From Burkholderiales bacterium (GTDB lineage: Bacteria; Pseudomonadota; Gammaproteobacteria; Burkholderiales; Nitrosomonadaceae), in the NCBI GenBank assembly GCA_024235755.1, contig JACKLV010000005.1, positions 62,001 to 126,000 on the forward strand: a stretch of DNA of 64,000 nucleotides. The letters are read 5' to 3'. The position numbers and the translations under genes are program-made. Shown here piece after piece: positions 44,859 to 51,584 of the stretch (position 1 is the first letter of the stretch; every line of letters begins with the position of its first letter). The notes under the pieces are model-generated. The model was not told where the DNA came from, searched no databases, and saw only the letters and a list, made by a program, of their open reading frames with translations.

Positions 44859-45473
44859 TTATTTTTTTGGTGAGCAAATACTGTTTAACAGCGTGATTGC
44901 AGATATTTGTTTTGCTTGGGCACGGCCGCGCCTGGCCTGATCATAGACATCGTTAATTTCCAATGCATCCCCCTCAATACTGGCGGAAACGGTATAAGCA
45001 TCGAAACCGAAATCCGCGCCGAAATTGATCCAGTCGAGCGGCATCGTAAATTCCGTTCCACGTTCTATACGTCTGACACTGAAACCAGGATGCTCGCTAT
45101 TTATCCGGGATTCCTTAAAGGAAATCGAAGTCAAGGGGTTTTCCGGTTGCAGCGCGGCTTCGTAGATTCGGATTGTTGCGCTTGTTTCCCTGTTTAGCGG
45201 AATGATTAATGCATACGTTTTTTCATGCTGGATTTGCAGCATGACATAATCGTTATCCTCCCCACTAGCCCGCTCTCCTTTGGTTTGCACTTGGAATATC
45301 AAATGATTATCCTCAGACACATCGGTCGTTACGCGTAGAATATCCAACTCTGGCGGCAGCGATTTATCCATAAAGGAGATAATAATGCGCGGATCGGCCT
45401 CGATTTGCATCGCTGAAACCGGCCCGGCTGTCAAGAATAGCGGAAGAAGCAACAAGACGGTTCTGATTATCAT
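44859..45473 (-). CDS. Secreted hypothetical protein, third gene of the propeller-Sco operon
   Basis: The ATG at 45473 overlaps the TGA of the Sco gene by one base (TGATG), so translation is coupled. A signal peptide ends near VSA (residue 21). The mature protein (about 180 residues) is predicted beta-rich, with ESRINSEHPGFSVRRIERGTEF and a single cysteine near the end (SICSPKK). No family recognised. The operon position suggests a role in copper handling or in the propeller complex. Confidence 0.65.
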   Translation of the reverse strand: MIIRTVLLLLPLFLTAGPVSAMQIEADPRIIISFMDKSLPPELDILRVTTDVSEDNHLIFQVQTKGERASGEDNDYVMLQIQHEKTYALIIPLNRETSATIRIYEAALQPENPLTSISFKESRINSEHPGFSVRRIERGTEFTMPLDWINFGADFGFDAYTVSASIEGDALEINDVYDQARRGRAQAKQISAITLLNSICSPKK

Positions 45474-46063
45474 CAAAATAACTCCCTTTTTTCTTTGAAT
45501 AGTTCCGCAATGCTTGCAGCGTCTTTGACAGCATCAAACATCACTTTGATTCTACCCTCCGGATCGATCAAAAATGCGGTCGTGCTGTGATCAACCTGGT
45601 AATTTTCCATATTACCCGCGTTTTTTGTATAAAAAACGACTTCAACGCCAAAATTATCTTTAAATTGTTCCAGTTCTTCACCTTCAAAACGCAGATAAGA
45701 AATATCGGATCCGAACCGTTCCGTATAGCTCGATAGCGCATCAGCCGAGTCCCGGTCTGGGTCAATTGAAACGAAAGTACCGTTCATTGCAATATTTTCA
45801 GCGGCAGCAGCCTGAATCAGCATGTACAGATTACCAAGGGAAGTCGGACAAACATCCTTGCAGCGGGTAAAGCCGAAAACCACCAGTTGCCATTGACTGT
45901 CTTCGTTCGCATGTGCATGTTTCAAATGCGCGATGGTTTCCGCTTGAAGCGGAACAGGACGCGGTAACACGAGCGGCGCAGCCGTAAGATTATTTTGTAA
46001 AAAAAACAATATGGCAACAGCTGCGGTCAGAATATTGTACTTACAGAAAAACTGTTTTTTCAT
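45473..46063 (-). CDS. SCO1/SenC-family copper chaperone
   Basis: A thioredoxin-fold, membrane-anchored or secreted protein with the copper site of the family: Cys68-x3-Cys72 (FTRCKDVCPTSL) and the distal His159 (YQVDHST). Sco proteins deliver copper to CuA of cytochrome oxidase or to other cuproproteins and control thiol redox state. The early TLTDQxG segment usual in Sco is missing, so this is a short variant. The upstream propeller gene and nearby multicopper oxidase genes suggest a dedicated cuproprotein client. Confidence 0.9.
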   Translation of the reverse strand: MKKQFFCKYNILTAAVAILFFLQNNLTAAPLVLPRPVPLQAETIAHLKHAHANEDSQWQLVVFGFTRCKDVCPTSLGNLYMLIQAAAAENIAMNGTFVSIDPDRDSADALSSYTERFGSDISYLRFEGEELEQFKDNFGVEVVFYTKNAGNMENYQVDHSTTAFLIDPEGRIKVMFDAVKDAASIAELFKEKRELF

Positions 46064-46113
46064 GTTGATATTTCCTTATCGATCATAGCAAGACTTTTCT
46101 GTGACTGCATTTA

Positions 46114-46168
46114 GCCGGTCCATCAGATTACCCTTGATTAATTTCACTGGCAAACCAAATGGACCGGC
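46114..46168. repeat. Inverted repeat between propeller and Sco genes
   Basis: GCCGGTCCAT (46114-46123) and ATGGACCGGC (46159-46168) can pair across a 35-base loop within the 129-base gap of the operon. It may attenuate transcription into the Sco gene. Confidence 0.4.
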
Positions 46169-46192
46169 GTCAAATTACTAGCGAACCAGCGA

Positions 46193-47587
46193 TTAGCGGT
46201 TACCACCCGCAGAGAAAAGTCCATGTGGCTTAACCAGACCGTCTGCAGGACCCCAAACTTTCACAATCGTATCCGTATGCGTATCCAGTTTGAGTACATA
46301 ACCGGAAACCCAGCTTGCAATCAATAGATAACGATCATCTGCTGACGGGCTGATGGTATGCGCAACAGCATAACCCTGCGGCAGTTCCACACCAGGTTTC
46401 ATACGTTTGATAAAACGTGGCTTATAACGATCTGTTAAATCCCAGACCGAAATATAGCCGTCTTCACCGAATGTAGGATCGATAGAATCTTCCTCGGCTA
46501 AATAGAGCTTGCCATTTGCAACGGTCAGATCGGAAGGCGAACGGAATACGCCACGGCCATTGACATGTTTGGTAGCATCAATAATTCTTGTCGCAGTACC
46601 CTTGTGCGTATCCAGCAACCATACGCTGGGTGGAATAATCTTTTTAGTCGTTGGCAGCGTCAATGAAGTTTTGTCAAATTGCATTGAAGCCGTCAGCGCA
46701 AACCGCTCATCCAACCAGTAAACATAATGGGTAAAAGCTGCATGCCGTTTTTCATCTCCTAATTGGATTTGGCCGACAACCTGCAATTCGCCGGTTTCTC
46801 TATTAGGCTCATAGACATCGATGATGCTGTTGTCGAAATAATATCCCGTACCCAGACCGATCGTACCCGATGGATTAAAGGTCACACCGTGTGTTTGTTC
46901 GGTAAATCCGGGAATGATAATCGGGTCGGCACTTGCGAAGCTATTCGTTTCAAGATCGATAACACGGATTTTGTCCGCTGACCACTCGGCCAGATACGCA
47001 TAATTCGTATATGGCAGCAGTGTAAAGCCATGAAGCTGTGTACCCCTACCGAAAATCCAGTCCGGCACACCTTGTTTGTCGTTCACCTGTTCGACAAATG
47101 GCAACTCGGCAGGTGTATTGGGATTGTCGGCCACAAGCACCGACTCTACCGAAAGCGCGACAGTGCCTGCATTCCAGTCGATATCATCGACTCTGAGCGC
47201 AACAATATAGGATGAATGCAATTCAGTATTATCGGTCGTGATGTAGACGACATTACCGCCCGGTAACACGCCTGTGTGCTGTAACGGCACATCGCCAGGC
47301 CAGCCCGTGATACTCAGCGGATCGACAATAATCAGCCCGTCATTTTCATAATTAAACAGATAGATAACGCGCGTGTGATAGTCGATAGCGGTTACAACCG
47401 GTTGCAACAAATCATTGTAAACATTCGGATATTGTTTATTTTGAAAATCAGGATATTGATTACTACGAAAATGAAATTGACCGTGATCGTCATCGTCCTG
47501 ATCAGCACTGAGTGTTCCCGCTGAAAATACCATCATGCAGGCTGCCGCGAGTGACACCATACGGCCTAGCTTCATTATTGATTTCAT
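46193..47587 (-). CDS. Periplasmic beta-propeller protein (YncE/selenium-binding-like)
   Basis: GGAGGGAA precedes the ATG at 47587, which opens a signal peptide cleaved near TLS (residue 31); a short acidic DDDDH run follows. The body repeats propeller-blade units such as VIYLFNYENDGLIIVDPL, KIRVIDLETNSFASADP, TWLLDTHKG-like WLLDTHKGTA and LKLDTHTDTIVKVWGP. It has the YVTN/YncE style of a seven-bladed propeller. Histidines at loop positions (QLHGFT, QTHGVTF, KPHG) could bind metal, as in selenium-binding proteins. First gene of the operon with Sco. Confidence 0.75.
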   Translation of the reverse strand: MKSIMKLGRMVSLAAACMMVFSAGTLSADQDDDDHGQFHFRSNQYPDFQNKQYPNVYNDLLQPVVTAIDYHTRVIYLFNYENDGLIIVDPLSITGWPGDVPLQHTGVLPGGNVVYITTDNTELHSSYIVALRVDDIDWNAGTVALSVESVLVADNPNTPAELPFVEQVNDKQGVPDWIFGRGTQLHGFTLLPYTNYAYLAEWSADKIRVIDLETNSFASADPIIIPGFTEQTHGVTFNPSGTIGLGTGYYFDNSIIDVYEPNRETGELQVVGQIQLGDEKRHAAFTHYVYWLDERFALTASMQFDKTSLTLPTTKKIIPPSVWLLDTHKGTATRIIDATKHVNGRGVFRSPSDLTVANGKLYLAEEDSIDPTFGEDGYISVWDLTDRYKPRFIKRMKPGVELPQGYAVAHTISPSADDRYLLIASWVSGYVLKLDTHTDTIVKVWGPADGLVKPHGLFSAGGNR

Positions 47588-48032
47588 ATAAATTCCCTCC
47601 AAGATTGACATGAAACTCTTAACCCATCGCACATAAATGTTTGAATGAATTAAGAAACTGAATCGAAAACCGCGTGTATAGCGACTTTCGATTTATTAAC
47701 CCGGGACTGAACTGAGAAATCCAGTGCAATTCCGGGAAAAACGAAACCTAAAACGCCCGTCATCATAGTCAAAACAGGCGCTTCTCTCTGTGAGTTTTCT
47801 CACATTGCTCCGGTAATGTCCTCGTCATTTCGAAAGCAAAACGGGGCTGTGAGAATCCCCACATCTTTCATGGTCAGGATGCCGTATCGTTCGTCTCCGT
47901 TTTCATCAAATTGAAACGATTCAGCTTTATCTTCCCACTTGCGCAAACCGGGAGGGATTGTATAAGCCAATTGTTACATGCTTATAACACTTTGTTTTCA
48001 AATTCATTAAACATTTGCATGAGAGGATCATA
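47588..48032. other. Divergent regulatory region of the propeller operon and porin
   Basis: About 445 bases of non-coding sequence, probably carrying promoters in both directions. A TATAAC-like -10 box lies near 47983 on the plus strand. No operator was recognised. Confidence 0.35.
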
Positions 48033-49220
48033 ATGAGCAAGCATTTGATAGCCATGATATTCACCGGCATTGTCACACTAACCACTACAGCAACAGCTTT
48101 TGCAACAAAAATGTCCATTGTCGGCAGAATTCAATCCGAATACAGCCACATCGATATTGAAGGCTATTCCAGCCAGTCCACCGTAAACGATCCGACTTTT
48201 TTCTCTTCATGGGGTTTTCGCGTGTATGAAGATTTAGGTCACGGCTTTCAGGCAATGGCGATGATCGATTTCGGTTTTAATACCAATGGCGCGACTCAGG
48301 GCAGCCGGGAACTCTTTGTCGGTATTCACAACGAGAAAATCGGAACACTGAAACTTGGCCGCACCCATTCTCCATTTGCGGATTTTGCCGGCGGCTGGAC
48401 CATAGATCCCTTCGTATATACAACGTTACAGGCCGCCGGCAGCGGCGGCACCATGATTGCGAGTGCAAACGGCCTGGGTGCGGGCGCCTACTCTGCGGTC
48501 AACAGCGTTGTCCGCTTCACTTCCAGAGAGTTTCACGGTTTTTCTTTTGCGGCCTTACTCATGCCCGGAGATGCAGACAAACTTGAAGCCCATCTGGGCG
48601 GCCCGCTCGGTGGAAACGGCGGCAATATCGGGGAGACCGGCGGCGAGGATGGCGAATGGGACATTCAGGTTGCGGCAAAATATAATTATGACTTTCAGGA
48701 ACATAAATTCCAGGTATTTGGCGGGTACTCACGAGACAATGTCAGCACCGCGCAAAAAAGAGTGACGACTGCCAACTTAAAAACCGAAGAAGTCGGGCGC
48801 ATCGGCGGTGTCTGGGCGTATAAGGATTTTCAGCTTCAAGGTCAGTATGAATTTGTCAGTAATGCGATTGGCGCCGCCACCTGTTCGGATGCAGCCGCTT
48901 TGGGATCAATTAAGGAAGTCGAAACCAGACAATGTAATTCAGCCATGAATGCCGGCGGCGATGGCGATGTCTGGTACGTGGGCGGTCAATACAAACTTGG
49001 CAACGCTACGCTGATCGCACAAGGCGGCATGAGCAATGCAGACAGTACGGATTTTGCCAAGAAACGCAATGCCAAGAGTTATACGGTTGGCGCACTGTAC
49101 CACCTGAGCAAACGGACGAATCTTTTTGGCGGCTATCAGCATGTCAATCTCATTGATAGAAACGAGACGGTAGACCGGGACCGCAACACCTGGACTGTCG
49201 GTTTGCGGCATTTGTTCTGA
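48033..49220 (+). CDS. Gram-negative porin
   Basis: ATG at 48033 follows GAGAGG. A signal peptide ends near AFA (residue 25), and the mature N-terminus begins KMSIVGRIQSEYSHIDI in the style of general betaproteobacterial porins. The body has the family motif FGFNTNGATQGSRELFVGI, GTLKLGRTHSPFADF and long barrel strands. It ends NTWTVGLRHLF with a C-terminal Phe, the outer-membrane assembly signal. It has 395 residues. General diffusion porin; solute unknown. Confidence 0.9.
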   Translation: MSKHLIAMIFTGIVTLTTTATAFATKMSIVGRIQSEYSHIDIEGYSSQSTVNDPTFFSSWGFRVYEDLGHGFQAMAMIDFGFNTNGATQGSRELFVGIHNEKIGTLKLGRTHSPFADFAGGWTIDPFVYTTLQAAGSGGTMIASANGLGAGAYSAVNSVVRFTSREFHGFSFAALLMPGDADKLEAHLGGPLGGNGGNIGETGGEDGEWDIQVAAKYNYDFQEHKFQVFGGYSRDNVSTAQKRVTTANLKTEEVGRIGGVWAYKDFQLQGQYEFVSNAIGAATCSDAAALGSIKEVETRQCNSAMNAGGDGDVWYVGGQYKLGNATLIAQGGMSNADSTDFAKKRNAKSYTVGALYHLSKRTNLFGGYQHVNLIDRNETVDRDRNTWTVGLRHLF

Positions 49221-49260
49221 CTTATATAGATTACCAGCCTTTCACAAGCCGTTGAAATGA

Positions 49261-49290
49261 TTTCATGCCAGACAATTGTCTGGCATGAAA
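49261..49290. repeat. Perfect 30-bp palindrome after the porin
   Basis: TTTCATGCCAGACAA followed by its reverse complement TTGTCTGGCATGAAA, with no loop. It lies 40 bases after the porin stop. It may be a transcript end or a dimeric regulator site. Confidence 0.6.
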
Positions 49291-49634
49291 CAGATGACAA
49301 AACTCAAAACACGGATTTCGAATGGCTTGAATCCGATAAATGAACAAGTCACCCAATATAAACCTGACAGAAAGAGGAATACAACTGTTTGAAGAAGCAT
49401 CACCGCATCACTACAGCGCCTGCTTGACCAAAAGCAAAGAACAGCACGTCAGAAACACCCGATTTGATCGAAGGCCTGAAATACAAAACAAAAACGGTGA
49501 AAACAAAATACGTCTTCACCGTTTTTGTTACAGGCAGAGAGAAATGAAAATGTTACAAAACTGAATTTACAGCCTAAAGTCTACAGCTTTTAAACTCTAG
49601 CGGCTGTCATCAGCTATTCACTGATGCATACTGT
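49291..49634. other. Intergenic region
   Basis: 344 bases between the porin palindrome and the small secreted protein gene. A plus-strand 74-codon frame (49340-49564) overlaps the terminator below and has no recognisable content. The terminator is the only supported feature. Confidence 0.35.
49488..49528. terminator. Bidirectional Rho-independent terminator
   Basis: ACAAAAACGGTGAA (49488-49501) pairs with TTCACCGTTTTTGT (49515-49528). A-rich and T-rich flanks on either side suit termination from both directions, i.e. for the porin and for the minus-strand small gene. Confidence 0.75.
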
Positions 49635-49889
49635 TTACTTTGACTCAAGCCTCTTTTTATAGTGCTGCACGATACTGTCGCCGGAAGATATCGATGACGA
49701 TTCCGTGCGCAATTTCAACAGCTTTTCCTTGATATGCTGCATATTGACAGAACTGGTTGCAATGCCCACAGCATTTTCCCGGAAATTCTTTTGCAGCGCA
49801 GTTTCATTTTTTGCAAATAGCGGCACACTTGTCGTTGCAATCGCCAACGCAAAAATCACTAATCTTCCAGAGATATTACTGTACTTCAT
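49635..49889 (-). CDS. Small secreted protein, 84 residues, related to the one at 37189
   Basis: ATG at 49889 follows GAGGTG. A signal peptide ends near LFA (residue 25). The mature part is short and helical with GIATSSVNMQHIKEKLLKLR, then SSISSGDSIVQHYKKRL. The GIATS motif and the spacing to a basic helix and a late S-x-D-x-I segment match the secreted protein at 37189. No cysteines, unlike that protein. Function unknown. Confidence 0.55.
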   Translation of the reverse strand: MKYSNISGRLVIFALAIATTSVPLFAKNETALQKNFRENAVGIATSSVNMQHIKEKLLKLRTESSSISSGDSIVQHYKKRLESK

Positions 49890-50405
49890 GTTTGACACCT
49901 CGCAGTCATTAAAAAATATTTCAAAAAAAACAGCAATGTTGCGGATGCATAAGATACATAGCATTTATGTACAGACAATTACAGATTATTTAATTTTTTA
50001 TGAAAAATTCATGTAATGACGGATATCACCCTCCCCGTTTTAAATACAGCTGTTTGCAGCTATTTAGATTGACCACTCCATATAAAACATAACTTTATGA
50101 TTATAAAACATAATATTGAATTATAAAAAGATGCTTGTCGAGAAATTTTACACAACCATTTTTTACACAGGCGCGACAAATTGTCGCACCTGTATTAACA
50201 AAACTTTCTTTAATTTCAATTTACTGCAATGATTTTGTAACAATGCAAAAAAACGTATAACCCCATGTATAATAATGTTTTTTGAGTCAAAAAAGCGTCG
50301 GGATATTTTACTTAATGATTTTTGAGTTTTAAAAATTCATCAAATCGCTACAGTCGTTTAATTTTTAAAACTAATAATCATTTGCTTATCTCTTAAAATA
50401 AATTA
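49890..50405. other. Long AT-rich upstream region of the multicopper oxidase locus
   Basis: About 515 non-coding bases between divergent genes. It contains the palindrome at 50167-50193 and a TATAAT box near 50269. The length is unusual for this window and suits distant regulation of the sigma-54-type promoter that follows. Confidence 0.45.
50167..50193. promoter_or_regulatory. Palindrome upstream of the multicopper oxidase promoter, possible enhancer site
   Basis: ACAGGCGCGACAA and TTGTCGCACCTGT form a 27-bp near-perfect inverted repeat around a central A/T. It lies about 213 bases upstream of the -24/-12 element, a distance compatible with a bacterial enhancer-binding-protein site. It could also be a transcript hairpin. 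Confidence 0.4.
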
Positions 50406-50422
50406 TTGGCACAGTTATTGCT
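50406..50422 (+). promoter_or_regulatory. Sigma-54-type (-24/-12) promoter of the multicopper oxidase locus
   Basis: TTGGCACAGTTATTGCT matches the consensus YTGGCAC-N5-TTGCW at all the key positions, with the correct GG-to-GC spacing. It lies 89 bases before the first ATG on the coding strand. No sigma-54 activator gene is adjacent. Confidence 0.7.
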
Positions 50423-50432
50423 TAAGGATTAA

Positions 50433-50460
50433 ATGACGTAAGCCTTTAAAGCTGCGTCAT
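50433..50460 (+). promoter_or_regulatory. Leader hairpin in the multicopper oxidase transcript
   Basis: ATGACG..AGC (50433-50443) pairs with GCT.CGTCAT (50451-50460) and is followed by ATTTTTCTTTT. It sits just downstream of the sigma-54 promoter, in the 5' leader. It could be an attenuator or a 5' stabiliser. A second small inverted repeat (TTTTGG/CCAAAA) follows. Confidence 0.45.
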
Positions 50461-50510
50461 ATTTTTCTTTTGGTAAAACCAAAATAAACAATAAACGGAG
50501 AGAGGGTCAA

Positions 50511-51557
50511 ATGATTTGCAAAATAATACATTCTGCGAGGCTGAAGCGCCCGCCACTTGCATCAAGAAAGGCATTACCCGAATGCTCAAGCGCGCCACAG
50601 ATCAGATTTGTTTACACACTGATTGCGCTTGTACTGATGTTGTGCACCCAGGCCGCCTTTGCTGCCGGTGGCGGGAAAACGCATGTGATTGAATTATGGG
50701 CTGAAAAAATACCGGCCGGTGTTGAGGGTGGTAACGACCTGTTCGCTTACCGCATGGCTGGACATATCATCCAGGAGGGCGCAACCGAAACCAATGTAAC
50801 GTCGAGATATGCCGCCGAGCCCACGATACCGGGACCGACGATTGTTATCGATGAAGGCGATGAAGTCATGCTCACGTTGAAACATGTATTTGACCCGGGC
50901 AACTCCGCCTCATTTGAACAGGTCAGCGTACATGTCCATGGCGTGCATTACGATATTCACAGTGACGGCACCCTTGAGTACATTAATCTGATCGCGGATG
51001 AAAGCGCCACGCCGACCATGAGCTATACATATCACTGGATCGCCGCACCGGGAACGGCAGGCACCTGGGCTTACCACGACCATAACATGATCACGCTCAA
51101 TGGTGCCGAGGATAGGGGACTGTATGGTGCATTGATTGTTAATAACAAAACAAGCACGATGGCATTGAATAAAGCAGGCAATTTAAAAACAGTGTCCATT
51201 TCTAGCATTAAAAAAGAATATGTCCTGTTTATTGGTGATGATGCATTCTGGGGCACAGAAATTGATAATCAGACAGGTCAACAAACGTCGCTTTGGGAAA
51301 ACCCAACGCTTTCAGCCCAACAGGGCAGCAATGTCCGCTTTCATTTGATTTCCTTGGGAAGCAATACCCACAACTTTAAACTGAGTAACTACGGATGGAT
51401 AGATCCTGGCACCAATCTAATTATCACTGAAAAAGTTATTGGTCCACTTGAGAAACATGTTTTTGCCGTCCAGGCCGGACAAAGTTCACAGTATAAAGAC
51501 GATACTTTTTCCAGCAATTCTTTGGGCATGAAAGGCAATTTCAACGTCATTCCCTAA
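50511..51557 (+). CDS. Multicopper-oxidase-like protein A, keeps only the domain 1 half-site
   Basis: GGAGAGAGGG precedes the ATG. A hydrophobic signal segment spans about 33-51, with cleavage near AAFA. Two cupredoxin domains follow, as in two-domain multicopper oxidases. Domain 1 keeps both His pairs of the trinuclear centre: H141-x-H143 (VHVHG) and H189-x-H191 (AYHDH). Domain 2 has lost them: the HxxHxH site reads H287-NFKLS, and the C-terminal HCHxxxHxxxxM motif is absent. The mature protein has no cysteine, so no type 1 copper. The following gene has the opposite pattern. Operon with protein B, 27 bases apart. Confidence 0.85.
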   Translation: MICKIIHSARLKRPPLASRKALPECSSAPQIRFVYTLIALVLMLCTQAAFAAGGGKTHVIELWAEKIPAGVEGGNDLFAYRMAGHIIQEGATETNVTSRYAAEPTIPGPTIVIDEGDEVMLTLKHVFDPGNSASFEQVSVHVHGVHYDIHSDGTLEYINLIADESATPTMSYTYHWIAAPGTAGTWAYHDHNMITLNGAEDRGLYGALIVNNKTSTMALNKAGNLKTVSISSIKKEYVLFIGDDAFWGTEIDNQTGQQTSLWENPTLSAQQGSNVRFHLISLGSNTHNFKLSNYGWIDPGTNLIITEKVIGPLEKHVFAVQAGQSSQYKDDTFSSNSLGMKGNFNVIP

Positions 51558-51584
51558 AAAAACTCTGATCAAAAGGACATCAAA

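Noticed and set aside
49340..49564. 74-codon frame after the porin
   Set aside because: It runs through a strong bidirectional terminator hairpin and has no protein-like features.
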